Position numbers and translations under genes: made by a program
Origin: JAHEFU01 sp041395205
GTDB taxonomy: Bacteria; 4484-113; JAFGCY01
Direction of reading: 5' to 3'
Assembly: GCA_041395205.1 (NCBI GenBank)
Contig: JAWLAZ010000005.1
Span: forward strand, 1-64,000
Length of the DNA: 64,000 nt
Notes under the pieces: model-generated
The model's database searches: none
Told to the model about the DNA's origin: nothing
What the model saw: the letters and a program-made list of their open reading frames with translations, nothing else
In this document: positions 15,531 through 24,629 of the stretch, piece by piece
Layout of the letters: the number at the start of each line of letters is the position of its first letter
Position numbering within the stretch: position 1 is the first letter of the stretch

Positions 15531-18077
15531 ATGGCGAAATCGGTCATCAATCTGGTTAAGGAACTCGGCGTGAAGAGCACCAGCGAAGTGCTGGAGCTTC
15601 TGCGCGAGGTCGGCTACGACACAACTGTGGAAGGCTTCGGCGTCATGACGAAGATCGAAGAGGACGTCGTGTCGCGCATGCGCCAGGCCAAGGGCCGCAA
15701 GGGCCTTGCCGATGACTCCGCCCTGCGTGAGGTTGCCAGTCCCGCCGAGGAGCCTGAGAAGGAAAAGAAGGCTCCGCGCCGCATCGTTTCCGACGACAGC
15801 AAGGTGGACCTCGATGGAGGTCCGATCAAGCGCAGCGCCCGCAAGGATTTCTTCGGCGCTCGCAAGCCTGAGAAGCGTGAACCTTCCGTGGCCGCCAAGG
15901 AGGACCCGGGTGAGGCACCGCAGCGCCGCAGCGTGACCCGCACTCCGGTGACGGAGAAGGAGCGCCAGGCCGCCCAGGGGCCCGGGGCCCGTCCGGGAGG
16001 ACCGGGAGCCGGAGCTGCCCAGCAGCAGGCCGACAAGCGCCGTCCGCCCCGCACTGACAAGCCGGACTTCTCCGGAGGTCCGCGCATCATCAGCATGCCG
16101 GATCCCGATGACAAGTCCGACAGCCGCAGTGGTGCCGGCGGCCTGAAGAAGAAGCCGGCTGATCCGCGCCGCAAGCCCGCTGCCCCGGCAGCCGCCGCCG
16201 CCCAGCACGGCGGACGCCGCAAGAAGCTCAAGAACATCGGTGGCCAGGAGGATGACGGCCGGATGCGCAGCCGCAAGCGCGTGTTCAAGGTCGCATCGCA
16301 GATGCAGGAATCCTCCACCGTCGTCCCGCACCTGAAGATTCCCGGAGAGATGACCATCCGCGACGTTGCCAAGGCGACGGGCATCAAGGTCGCCGAGATC
16401 GTGCGCTTCCTGATGCGCGAACTCGAGATCATGGCGAACATCAACTATGTCGCCAATGTCGATGAGATCCAGCTGATCGCCGACCACTTCTCGATTGACT
16501 ACACGGTGGATCTGGCAACGGAGCCCGAGGGCGAGCTGAAGCAGTTCGAGGACATCGGCACTGACAACATGCAGACCCGTCCGCCGGTCGTGACCGTGAT
16601 GGGTCACGTCGACCACGGCAAGACTAAGCTGCTGGATGCGATCCGCAGTGCCAACGTCGTCGCCGGCGAGGCCGGTGGCATCACGCAGCACATCGGCGCA
16701 TACCAGGTCGAGAAGAAGGGCAAGCACATCACCTTCATCGACACCCCGGGTCACGAGGCCTTCACGGCCATGCGTGCCCGCGGTTCGCGCATCACCGACA
16801 TCGTGATCCTCGTGGTCGCGGCTGACGACGGTGTGATGCCGCAGACGGTAGAGGCCATCAACCATGCCAAGGACGCCGAAGTCCCGATCATCGTGGCCGT
16901 CAACAAGATGGACAAGCCCGAGGCCAATCCCGAGCGCGTCCGCAACATGCTGGCGGAGCACGGGCTGGTGCCTGAGGAATGGGGTGGTGACGTGATGTTC
17001 GCCCCGATCAGCGCACTGACGGGCGATGGCATCGACGACCTGCTGGACAAGATCCTGCTGCAGACCGAACTCGTCAACCCGCAGGCTGACCCGAGCGCAC
17101 CGCCCTTCGGAGTGGTGATCGAAAGCGAGGTCGACACCGGCATCGGTGTCGTGGCCACGGTGCTCGTGCAGCAGGGCCAGATGGGCAAGGGCCAGTACCT
17201 GCTCAGTGGTTCCAGCATCGGCCGCATCAAGCGCATGGAGGACGACCACGGCCGTGAGGTCGACAGTGCCGGCCCCTCCTTCCCGGTGCGCGTGCTGGGC
17301 TTTGTGGACCCGCCGGAGAACGGTGACAAGGTCTACACCTTCAAGAACAAGAAACAGGCTTCCGCAATCGCGGAACAGCGCCTCACCGAGATCCGCAAGA
17401 AGGCAGCTGTCTCCAAGCAGCGCATGAGCCTCGAATCCTTCTACGGCCAGATGCAGGAGGGTGCAATCAAGACCCTCAAGCTGATCATCAAGGCCGACGT
17501 GCAGGGCAGCGCGGAAGCGCTCGTGGATGTGATCGGCAAGCTGGACGTGGAAGGCGCCGAGATCCAGGTGATCTCCAGCGGCGTCGGCCAGGTCAACGAA
17601 AGCGACGTCAACTTCGCCCAGGCCTCGGGAGCGGTGATCATCGCCTTCTCCACCGGCGTGACTTCCAATGCCAAGCGCCTGATGGAGAAGGAGAAGGTCG
17701 ACGTCCGCAGCTACGACATCATCTACAAGGTCACCGAGGATCTCGAGCTGGCCATGAAGGGTATGCTCGATCCGGAGTTCGAGGAGCGCCAGGTCGGCAA
17801 GCTGGAGGTCCGTGCGATCTTCAAGACCGCCAAGAGCCAGACCGTCTGCGGTGGCTACGTGCTGGACGGCGTTGCCAAGCGCGGTGACAAGTACCGCCTG
17901 CTGCGCAGTGGCGAGGTCGTGCTTGACAACATGACCCTGCACAGCCTGCGCCGCTTCAAGGACGACGTGCGCGAGGTCAAGAGCGGCTTCGAGTGCGGCT
18001 TCATGGTGGAGAATGCCGACGTGCAGGAAGGCGACATCCTCAGCCTGTACGAGATGGTGGAGATCAGCCGCTTCTAG
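15531..18077 (+). CDS. infB: Translation initiation factor IF-2
   Basis: 848-residue GTPase that places initiator tRNA on the ribosome. It has an N-terminal IF2N helix domain (1-50), a long charged, Pro/Ala/Lys-rich linker, a second IF2N-like segment (around 265-320), then the G domain from about residue 350: G1 GHVDHGKT, G3 DTPGH, G4 NKMD. Beta-barrel domains II and IV and domain III follow. The length is in the normal range. The start has GGGAG a few bases upstream. Last gene of the rimP unit; rbfA and truB do not follow. Confidence 0.96.
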   Translation: MAKSVINLVKELGVKSTSEVLELLREVGYDTTVEGFGVMTKIEEDVVSRMRQAKGRKGLADDSALREVASPAEEPEKEKKAPRRIVSDDSKVDLDGGPIKRSARKDFFGARKPEKREPSVAAKEDPGEAPQRRSVTRTPVTEKERQAAQGPGARPGGPGAGAAQQQADKRRPPRTDKPDFSGGPRIISMPDPDDKSDSRSGAGGLKKKPADPRRKPAAPAAAAAQHGGRRKKLKNIGGQEDDGRMRSRKRVFKVASQMQESSTVVPHLKIPGEMTIRDVAKATGIKVAEIVRFLMRELEIMANINYVANVDEIQLIADHFSIDYTVDLATEPEGELKQFEDIGTDNMQTRPPVVTVMGHVDHGKTKLLDAIRSANVVAGEAGGITQHIGAYQVEKKGKHITFIDTPGHEAFTAMRARGSRITDIVILVVAADDGVMPQTVEAINHAKDAEVPIIVAVNKMDKPEANPERVRNMLAEHGLVPEEWGGDVMFAPISALTGDGIDDLLDKILLQTELVNPQADPSAPPFGVVIESEVDTGIGVVATVLVQQGQMGKGQYLLSGSSIGRIKRMEDDHGREVDSAGPSFPVRVLGFVDPPENGDKVYTFKNKKQASAIAEQRLTEIRKKAAVSKQRMSLESFYGQMQEGAIKTLKLIIKADVQGSAEALVDVIGKLDVEGAEIQVISSGVGQVNESDVNFAQASGAVIIAFSTGVTSNAKRLMEKEKVDVRSYDIIYKVTEDLELAMKGMLDPEFEERQVGKLEVRAIFKTAKSQTVCGGYVLDGVAKRGDKYRLLRSGEVVLDNMTLHSLRRFKDDVREVKSGFECGFMVENADVQEGDILSLYEMVEISRF

Positions 18078-18202
18078 GCAGCGGCGCAGCCCGGAATTTC
18101 CCGCAGCAGTTCATCTGACTACCGGCATTGGCAATCCGCCGGTTGCGCGTGCGCGAAGCGTGAGATGGGTAGTGCAGGGAATTGTGAGAGGCGGGACTGG
18201 GA

Positions 18203-18517
18203 TCAGTTGTTCTGGTCGATGTTGCCCTGCATCATCAGCAGGCGCGGGAAGTCCCGTTCGAAGTCCATGAAGAGGTAGTACCAACGCAGGATCTCGTCGG
18301 TTTCGTCGGGGTTGCGGTCACGGTGCAGGTCACGCACCATTTCGCGGATCACCTGGTCGGGCTTCTTCTGGGCCACACGGCCCATGAAGTCGTCGGTGAG
18401 GAAGATCGGCCGGGTACTGTTCATCGCCTTGACGAGCAGTTCCTCCGGCATCTTTGCCGAGAATTCGAATTCGTCCTCGAAGCTCAGGAAGACGGTGTGC
18501 AAGTTGCTATCACCCAC
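18203..18517 (-). CDS. Hypothetical protein next to globins
   Basis: About 104 residues, not recognised. Acidic and aromatic-rich (FLSFEDEFEFSAKMPEELL), predicted mostly helical, soluble, no signal peptide. A GTG at 18517 is the suggested start because a good promoter (TTGAGG, 17 bases, CATAAT) ends six bases upstream, implying a leaderless message. An in-frame TTG at the next leucine is the alternative. The frame is open further upstream to 18673, but that would run through this promoter into the globin gene. It shares orientation with the two globin genes, so a link to oxygen or NO biology is possible but unproven. Confidence 0.55.
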   Translation of the reverse strand: MGDSNLHTVFLSFEDEFEFSAKMPEELLVKAMNSTRPIFLTDDFMGRVAQKKPDQVIREMVRDLHRDRNPDETDEILRWYYLFMDFERDFPRLLMMQGNIDQNN

Positions 18518-18523
18518 TCCAAG

Positions 18524-18552
18524 ATTATGACACCTGTCAGGATGATCCTCAA
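18524..18552 (-). promoter_or_regulatory. Sigma70-type promoter of the small gene at 18.2 kb
   Basis: Minus strand: TTGAGG (18547-18552), 17-base spacer, CATAAT (18524-18529). The GTG start follows six bases later. Confidence 0.6.
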
Positions 18553-18615
18553 GCGGCATTTCCGGCAGGCGGCTATACAGACCAGCCAGCCGCCTGCCTT
18601 GTTCCCGGGATACTC

Positions 18616-19032
18616 CTAGGCCGGTGCTTCCGAGGCCGCAGCGGTCATGGTTGCCGCCAGCAGGCCGTAGCACTCCGCCCAGGCGGCGGCCAGTTCCGGG
18701 TTCCAGTCCTCGCCGAGTCCCTGCTCGAGCGTCCAGAGCAGTGCGGCCCCGACCTTGCCGTAATCCTCATCGCGCACGCCGTACTGCACATGGCGCTGGC
18801 CGAGCTTCTGCACGCCGGGCACGATGTCATCCAGGCGCTTGAGGCCGATGACTGCCATATTGATCATGTTGAACAACAGCTTGTGCTGGTTTTCCATTTC
18901 ATCGGGGAAGAGTTCGCGGACTTCGGGATACTGCTCAAACAGGCGGGAATAGAAGAGCTCGGTGGCCTTCGTGCCCATGGGAGTGACCTTGGCCCAGCTG
19001 TCCTGAACCATGGCAATCTGTTCTGCATTCAT
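18616..19032 (-). CDS. Single-domain haemoglobin-like globin (first copy)
   Basis: 138-residue globin of the Vitreoscilla haemoglobin/flavohaemoglobin type without a reductase domain. Aligned by eye with Vgb, B10 is Tyr28, CD1 is Phe42, E7 is Gln49 and the proximal F8 histidine is His81 (LGQRHVQYGV). The Tyr/Gln distal pair is typical of globins that bind O2 tightly and can detoxify NO. A start with TGGAGCG eight bases upstream is well supported, and a TAGAAT lies further upstream. A second, diverged copy lies 80 bases upstream in the same orientation. Confidence 0.9.
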   Translation of the reverse strand: MNAEQIAMVQDSWAKVTPMGTKATELFYSRLFEQYPEVRELFPDEMENQHKLLFNMINMAVIGLKRLDDIVPGVQKLGQRHVQYGVRDEDYGKVGAALLWTLEQGLGEDWNPELAAAWAECYGLLAATMTAAASEAPA

Positions 19033-19061
19033 TGTTGCGCTCCAGTGGTTGAATCCGCTGC

Positions 19062-19067
19062 ATTCTA
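19062..19067 (-). promoter_or_regulatory. -10-like TAGAAT for globin 1
   Basis: TAGAAT on the minus strand, about 30 bases before the start at 19032, in the gap between the two globin genes. No -35 consensus is seen. It would let globin 1 be transcribed separately from globin 2. Confidence 0.4.
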
Positions 19068-19112
19068 GCTGAGCGGGGAGCTGCGGTGGGTTCAGAACAG
19101 GTGAAATCTCAA

Positions 19113-19532
19113 TTACTGAGACTGACTTTCATCCATGTTGCTCTGCATCATCTGTGCCATGCTGCCGTAGATATCGCGCCAGGCCTTCTCAAGATCGGCG
19201 TTCCAGCGTTCGCCCAGACTGCTGGCCAGCGTGGCGATCAGGGCCTCACCGAAGACGCGGAAGTGCTCGGGGTTGACACCATAGTCCTGGTGCCGGGTGC
19301 CCAGCCTGCTCATCATGCCTGCAAACATCTGCTGGGAGGGCATGCCCGATACAGCTGAGTTGATCATTCTGAATAACAACTGCTCCTGGTCAGCCATGCT
19401 TTCCGGAAAGAGCGCATGCAGCTCCGGATTATCACTGAGCAACTGGTCGTAGAACTGCCGGGTAAAGCGCACACCGAGCGGCGTGACCTGTGCCCAGCTA
19501 TCCTGAATCAGCCCGATTTGTCTACTGTCCAT
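19113..19532 (-). CDS. Single-domain haemoglobin-like globin (second copy)
   Basis: 139-residue globin. Tyr28 (B10), Phe42 (CD1), Gln49 (E7) and His81 (F8, LGTRHQDYGV) are all conserved, as in the neighbouring copy, although the rest has diverged strongly. Start ATG 19532 is chosen because TTGGAG lies seven bases upstream and it matches the neighbour's N-terminus; an in-frame start at 19550 is ignored. Tandem globins could differ in ligand affinity or expression. Roles in O2 delivery or NO removal are inferred from the family. Confidence 0.9.
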   Translation of the reverse strand: MDSRQIGLIQDSWAQVTPLGVRFTRQFYDQLLSDNPELHALFPESMADQEQLLFRMINSAVSGMPSQQMFAGMMSRLGTRHQDYGVNPEHFRVFGEALIATLASSLGERWNADLEKAWRDIYGSMAQMMQSNMDESQSQ

Positions 19533-19836
19533 TGGAAAACTCCAATTCACCTGCGGTTCCGATTGTGCCGCTTGCCAGAGAAATCATCCATGAATTCCCA
19601 TGCAGGGACCCATGCCGGGGGAGCCTTACCGTACCACCAATTGAGATCCAGTTCAAATAGCATACCTGTCCGGAGTCCGCACTTTGGTGCCGAACCCGTT
19701 AAAAGCAGGTGCATTGATAGTTTCACGGCCCGTAAAGCTCTGACAAGAGCTTAGCAAGTGAACTGGGGGAATGTGAAGATTATCGGAAAATCCATCAACG
19801 GCTATCCACAGATGCACTGCATTAGAATAAGCCCCG
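19533..19836 (+). other. Intergenic gap between globin 2 and the mutase gene
   Basis: About 300 bases separating two divergent genes. Apart from the ribosome site of globin 2 at its left end and the TAGAAT at 19823-19828 at its right end, I see no gene, no repeat and no clear operator. Confidence 0.5.
19823..19828 (+). promoter_or_regulatory. -10-like TAGAAT before the mutase gene
   Basis: TAGAAT ends eight bases before ATG 19837, with no ribosome site between. The message is probably leaderless or nearly so. Confidence 0.45.
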
Positions 19837-21528
19837 ATGAGCAAGCAGGATGCATACGACAGCTGGCGCACTGAGCGCTATGAGCCATTCATCGCGAAGC
19901 GGCCGGAGCGCCAGGAGCGCTTCAGCAGCAGCAGCGGCTATGAAACCGATCCGCTGGCGGGGCCCTGGGCGGATGGCCGTGATTACGCGGACAGCCTGGG
20001 ATTCCCCGGTGAGTTTCCCTTCACGCGCGGCGTGCAGCCCAACATGTACCGCGGCCGCTTCTGGACGATGCGCCAGTACGCCGGCTTCAGCACGGCGCGG
20101 GCCACGAATGAGCGCTACCACTTCCTGCTGAACAGCGGCCAGACGGGTCTGTCCGTGGCCTTCGACCTGCCGACGCAGATGGGCTACGACAGCACGGATC
20201 CGATGGCGCTCGGCGAGGTCGGCAAGGTCGGCGTGGCGATCGATACCGTTGAGGACATGGCGACCCTGTTCGCGGGCATCCCACAGGACAGGGTCACGAC
20301 AAGCATGACGATCAATGCCCCGGCCACGATCCTGCTGCTGATGTACCAGGTCGTCGCCGAGCAGCAGGGGATCGATCCGTCGCAGCTCGGGGGCACGATC
20401 CAGAATGACATCCTCAAGGAATACATGGCGCGCGGCACCTACATCTTCCCGCCACAGCCGAGCATGCTGCTGACAACGGACTGCTTCCGCTACTGCACCG
20501 AGAAGCTGCCGCGCTGGAACACGATCAGCATCTCCGGTTACCACATCCGTGAGGCCGGCTGCACCGCGGTGCAGGAGGTGGCCTTCACGCTGGCGGACGG
20601 GATTGAGTACACCCAGCAGGCGATCAATGCCGGCCTGGACGTGGACAGCTTCGCCGGACGCCTGAGCTTCTTCTTCAATTCGCACAACAACTTCCTGGAA
20701 GAGGTTGCCAAGTTCCGCGCCGCCAGACGGCTCTGGGCGCGCATCATGAAGGATCGCTTCAAGGCGCAGGACCCGAAGAGCATGATGATGCGCTTCCATA
20801 CGCAGACCGCCGGTTCGATGCTGACAGCGCAGCAGCCGTACAACAACATCGTGCGTACCACAATGCAGGCGCTCAGCGCCGTGCTGGGCGGGACCCAGAG
20901 CCTGCACACCAACGGCTTCGACGAGGCCCTGGCCCTGCCGACGGAGCAGTCCGCCGAGATCGCGCTGCGCACGCAGCAGATCATCGCGCATGAGAGTGGT
21001 GTCGCCGACACCGTCGACCCTCTCGGTGGCAGCTGGTTCATCGAGGACCTGACCGACCGGATCGAGACGGAGGCAATGGCCTATATTGCCAAGATCGACG
21101 AGCTGGGCGGGATGGCTGCCGCAGTGGAGCGCGGCTATCCGCAGGCCGAGATCCAGCAGGGTGCCTATGAATGGCAGCGCAGCGTGGAGACGAAGGACCG
21201 CGTGATCGTCGGTGTCAACGAGTTCCGCAGCAGCGAGGAAGCGCCCTTTGAGATCAACCGCGACGATGCCGCTGAGCATGAGCAGCGCGAGCGGCTGGAG
21301 CAGTACATTGCCAGGCGCAATGCCAACCCTGCGCAGTACGGCGGTGGGGCAGGGGGCGACAGCGCTCCCTGGCAGTCGGCCTGCGGCAGGTTGCATGAGC
21401 ATGCGGCAGCCGGGGCGAAGTCGGGCTACCTGGAGCTGATCCGCGAGGCCCTGCTGGCCGGTGCCACCGAGGGCGAGATCGTCAAATCCCTCGAATCAGT
21501 CTGGGGCAGGTACCAGCCGAACCTGTAG
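19837..21528 (+). CDS. Methylmalonyl-CoA mutase large subunit (catalytic domain only)
   Basis: 563-residue acyl-CoA mutase TIM-barrel subunit that interconverts methylmalonyl-CoA and succinyl-CoA. The substrate-channel block is intact: FTRGVQPNMYRGRFWTMRQY, GFSTARATNERYHFLL, GLSVAFDLPTQMGYDS, and later HTQTAGSMLTAQQPYNN and GGTQSLHTNGFDEALALP. The cobalamin-binding domain (DxHxxG) is absent. This is the two-polypeptide form, in which a separate small subunit carries B12. That subunit and the MeaB chaperone are not in the window. Closely related isobutyryl- or ethylmalonyl-type mutases are alternatives. Convergent with arsA. Confidence 0.88.
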   Translation: MSKQDAYDSWRTERYEPFIAKRPERQERFSSSSGYETDPLAGPWADGRDYADSLGFPGEFPFTRGVQPNMYRGRFWTMRQYAGFSTARATNERYHFLLNSGQTGLSVAFDLPTQMGYDSTDPMALGEVGKVGVAIDTVEDMATLFAGIPQDRVTTSMTINAPATILLLMYQVVAEQQGIDPSQLGGTIQNDILKEYMARGTYIFPPQPSMLLTTDCFRYCTEKLPRWNTISISGYHIREAGCTAVQEVAFTLADGIEYTQQAINAGLDVDSFAGRLSFFFNSHNNFLEEVAKFRAARRLWARIMKDRFKAQDPKSMMMRFHTQTAGSMLTAQQPYNNIVRTTMQALSAVLGGTQSLHTNGFDEALALPTEQSAEIALRTQQIIAHESGVADTVDPLGGSWFIEDLTDRIETEAMAYIAKIDELGGMAAAVERGYPQAEIQQGAYEWQRSVETKDRVIVGVNEFRSSEEAPFEINRDDAAEHEQRERLEQYIARRNANPAQYGGGAGGDSAPWQSACGRLHEHAAAGAKSGYLELIREALLAGATEGEIVKSLESVWGRYQPNL

Positions 21529-21536
21529 TAGGCCAC

Positions 21537-23312
21537 TCAGCTCTGTGCTGTAGACCTTCTGCTTCCAAGCAGGGCCTGCAGCCGCTCGCTGCCGACCGGC
21601 TCTTCGGCCTGCAGAGGCACAACTGCATAGTTGCCATTGCTCAGATCGGCCACTCTGGCGATCTCCGTATGCTCGGCGATGGCACGGCGCTGCAGCAACG
21701 CTGACCTGGTCTGCGTTGCCGCCAGGCTGCGGTTGACGATCCAGCCCGCCGCTTCGATCCCGGCGCGGCGCAGGTCATTCTGCAGGGCTTCCGCTTCCAG
21801 CACGGGCGTGGTCTCCGCCAGGGTGACAATCAGGATCTTCGTACGCTCCCGGTCCTGCAGTTGCATCATCGGCGTCGTGACCTGCATCCCGGAGCCGCCC
21901 ATCTGGCGTGTGACTTCACGGTGGTAGGCCCCGGTGGCATCCAGCAGCAGCAGGGTATGCCCCGTCGGCGCGGTGTCCATCACCACGAAGCTGCGCCCGG
22001 CCTCACGGATAACGCGCGCGAAGGCCTGGAACACCGCCACTTCCTCAGTGCAGGGGGAACGCAGGTCCTCCTCCAGCATGGCCAGCGCCTCGCTGTCGAG
22101 GCCCTTGCCCTTGGTTGCCAGTACGCGCTGGCGGTAGTTCTCCGTCTCCACCTGTGGATCGATCCGGCTCAGTTTCATGTTGCCAGGCAGTGTGGCAACG
22201 GTCTCCTCGATATGTGCAGCGGGATCCGTCGTCGTCAGGTGTACGGGCAGGCCGCGGCTGGCCAGTTCCACGGCGATTGCCGCTGCCATGGTGGTCTTGC
22301 CCACGCCGCCCTTGCCCATCAGCATCACGAGCCCGTGCCCGGCTGAGGCAATGCCGTCAAGCATCCCGCCGATGCCGGGCAGTTCCGACCCAGACGGAAG
22401 CTCGGGCACGCTATCCGGAGTTTCGCTGTCCCCACCGAGCAGGCTACGCAGATTGCCGGCCCCGAGCATGTTGACGGCCTGCAGCTCCACTGCGTCCAGC
22501 TGCACTCCCTCCAGTCCTTCCGGCAGCCCTGCCAGTGCCGCCTGTTCACGTTCGTAGATCGCCTCGGCCAGCGCATCGGACTGCTCCTCCCGCTGCGGCA
22601 GCAGCCCGTTGACAACCAGGTGCTGCCCGTTGATGCCACTCTCCGCCAGTTCAAGGCGGGTGCGCGCCACTTCCCGCAGCGAGGCCCGGTCGGCCCGGGC
22701 CACGAGCACCAGTCTGGTCCGTCCCGGATCGCTCAGGGCAGCGACGGCCAGCCGGTAGCGCTCCCGCTGCCGATCCAGCCCGGCCAGCGGCCCGAGGCAG
22801 GAAGCATCACCCTGTCCGGTTTCGAGGAAACCGCTCCAGGCTCCGGGCAGCCTGAGCAGGCGGATCGTATGCCCCGTCGGCGCGGTGTCGAACACCACAT
22901 GCTCATACGCCGCTGACAATGCCTCATCCGTGAGCAGCGCGGTGAATTCATCGAAGGCTGCGATCTCCGTGGTGCAGGCTCCGGAGAGCTGCTCCGTGGC
23001 ACTGCGCAGCTCATCCGCAGAGACGGAACTGCGCAGCGGAGCCAGCAGGCGCTCACGGTAGTTGCCGGCCGCCGCCTCCGGGTCGATCTCCAGCGCATCG
23101 AGCCTGTCGACCCCGTTGATGGCCGTGATGCTGTTGCCGATAAGTTGACTGAAGACCTGGCCGATATTGCTGGCGGGATCAGTGCTGACCAGCAGCGTCC
23201 GCTTGCCATTCTCCGCCAGCTGCACTGCCAGGGCGCAGGCCAGCGAAGTCTTGCCGACGCCGCCCTTGCCGGTCAGGAACACGAAACGCGGGATGTCCAT
23301 CAGGAAATGCAT
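21537..23312 (-). CDS. arsA: Arsenite-pump ATPase, two-domain ArsA
   Basis: About 591 residues, a fused duplication with two P-loops (GKGGVGKTS near residue 17 and GKGGVGKTT near 335, numbered from the GTG at 23318) and two DTAPTGHT switch motifs. The three metalloid-binding cysteines of E. coli ArsA have equivalents: GACTTEIAAFDEF (Cys115), DASCLGPLAGL (Cys174) and RSPCTEEVAVFQAF (Cys423). This supports true arsenite/antimonite-stimulated ATPase activity rather than a Get3-type targeting role. ATG 23312 has GGAG six bases upstream; GTG 23318 is the alternative. No arsB, arsD, arsR or arsC is nearby. It follows tonB by about 70 bases in the same direction. Confidence 0.88.
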   Translation of the reverse strand: MHFLMDIPRFVFLTGKGGVGKTSLACALAVQLAENGKRTLLVSTDPASNIGQVFSQLIGNSITAINGVDRLDALEIDPEAAAGNYRERLLAPLRSSVSADELRSATEQLSGACTTEIAAFDEFTALLTDEALSAAYEHVVFDTAPTGHTIRLLRLPGAWSGFLETGQGDASCLGPLAGLDRQRERYRLAVAALSDPGRTRLVLVARADRASLREVARTRLELAESGINGQHLVVNGLLPQREEQSDALAEAIYEREQAALAGLPEGLEGVQLDAVELQAVNMLGAGNLRSLLGGDSETPDSVPELPSGSELPGIGGMLDGIASAGHGLVMLMGKGGVGKTTMAAAIAVELASRGLPVHLTTTDPAAHIEETVATLPGNMKLSRIDPQVETENYRQRVLATKGKGLDSEALAMLEEDLRSPCTEEVAVFQAFARVIREAGRSFVVMDTAPTGHTLLLLDATGAYHREVTRQMGGSGMQVTTPMMQLQDRERTKILIVTLAETTPVLEAEALQNDLRRAGIEAAGWIVNRSLAATQTRSALLQRRAIAEHTEIARVADLSNGNYAVVPLQAEEPVGSERLQALLGSRRSTAQS

Positions 23313-23380
23313 GATCACTCCGGATAACAGGATATACCTCCCGCTCTCCCTGGCTCACGCAATTGCGTCCTGAATGAGAC

Positions 23381-24229
23381 TCAGTCCACGCGATACTTCA
23401 GCGTGATCGACATCGGCAGGTTGTCACGCCCGATGCCCTCCGGCAGATGGCCGAAGGGGGCGGCGCTGCGCACCGCTGACAATGCCTGCTCATCCAGCTC
23501 GGCATAGCCGCTGCCTTCCGCGACTTCAAGGCTGTCAAGCTGCCCGCTGGCATTCAGCACGAACTTCAGCTTGACCGAGCCGCTGTGCCCGAGGCGGCGG
23601 GCCTCCTCCGGCATGCTCTGGCGGTTGACGATCCGCGAGCGGGCATTCTTTGCGTAGTCCGCCAGCAGGGCCTTGATTTCATCCGCGCTCAGCTGCGGCT
23701 CCGGTTCGGGAAGCGGCTGTGGTTTCGGTGGCGGTTCGGCCGGCATCGTCTGCGGGACCGGCGGCCGCGGTTTTGCAACCGGGTCACTGGCCGGCTTGTC
23801 ACCCGAGGGCAGGGCCGCCGGGCTGTCACCTTCCTTACCGATGATTTCCGGTGTTTCCACGGCCGGCTGGGCTTCCTGCGGAGCTGCTGTCTGGGGCTGC
23901 GGTTCCGGCTGTTTCTCCGGCTTCGGCTCAGGCCTGGGTTCCGGTTCCGGCAACTCAGGTTCGGGCTCGGGCTTTGGTTCAGGTTCCGGCTCAGGCATTA
24001 CTTCCGGCTCCGCCTGCGGTTCCTGCAGGTGGATGCGGATTGCCTGCATGTCCTGCAGCCTGCTTTCCTGCGGCGCGGGCAGGGCGTAGAGGATCCCGGC
24101 ATGCAGCACGATGGAGATGCTCAACAGGCCCCAGCCGCTGCGCAGCCGTCCGCGCAGCCTGCGCGGCACGGGGCATACGAGCGGTTCGGGTTCATGGGCC
24201 GGCCTGCCGTGTTCCATCTCAGTTGCCAT
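23381..24229 (-). CDS. tonB: TonB family energy transducer
   Basis: 282 residues: a short cytoplasmic N-terminus, one membrane anchor (WGLLSISIVLHAGILYAL, residues 33-50), a long periplasmic Pro/Glu/Lys linker (about 75-190, many PEPEP repeats), and a C-terminal TonB domain with GHSGSVKLKFVLNASGQL and VAEGSGYAELDEQALSAV. It transmits proton-motive force from ExbB/ExbD to outer-membrane receptors. It overlaps the exbD stop by 11 nt and is the fourth gene of the receptor-exbB-exbD-tonB run. Confidence 0.93.
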   Translation of the reverse strand: MATEMEHGRPAHEPEPLVCPVPRRLRGRLRSGWGLLSISIVLHAGILYALPAPQESRLQDMQAIRIHLQEPQAEPEVMPEPEPEPKPEPEPELPEPEPRPEPKPEKQPEPQPQTAAPQEAQPAVETPEIIGKEGDSPAALPSGDKPASDPVAKPRPPVPQTMPAEPPPKPQPLPEPEPQLSADEIKALLADYAKNARSRIVNRQSMPEEARRLGHSGSVKLKFVLNASGQLDSLEVAEGSGYAELDEQALSAVRSAAPFGHLPEGIGRDNLPMSITLKYRVD

Positions 24230-24629
24230 TCTCCTTCACGGCTTCGAGAGCGATATCCTCCAGCCCCGCCTGGCGGATGCAGTCGAAGGCCCGCACCACC
24301 ATCCGGTGCTCGGTGCCGCCATCCGCGCGCAGGCGCACTGTTGGCTCCGCGGCACTCAGCCCCTTCAGGCGCGGCGTCAGCTCCGTCCAGCTGATCCGTT
24401 CCTCGTCCAGCCACAGTCCACCATCCGCGTCAATCGCCACCAGCACACTCTGGCTGTCATTGATCTGCGCCGTCGTGCTTTCCGGCAGCGAAAGGTCGAT
24501 CGTAGGATTCAGGAAGCGCGTGATCAGCATGAAGAACACAAGCAGCAGGAACACCACGTCGATCAGCGGTGCCAGCGGGATCACCGGATCCTGCTGCAGC
24601 CGGCGGCGCTCACGCCTCACGGCTGCCAT
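24219..24629 (-). CDS. exbD: ExbD/TolR family biopolymer transport protein
   Basis: 136 residues with one N-terminal membrane helix preceded by PLIDVVFLLLVFFML. This contains the conserved aspartate of the proton path, followed by a periplasmic domain. It begins immediately after the exbB stop with no gap. Together with ExbB it forms the proton-driven motor for TonB. TolR is the paralogous alternative, but the adjacent TonB and receptor favour ExbD. Confidence 0.92.
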   Translation of the reverse strand: MAAVRRERRRLQQDPVIPLAPLIDVVFLLLVFFMLITRFLNPTIDLSLPESTTAQINDSQSVLVAIDADGGLWLDEERISWTELTPRLKGLSAAEPTVRLRADGGTEHRMVVRAFDCIRQAGLEDIALEAVKENGN

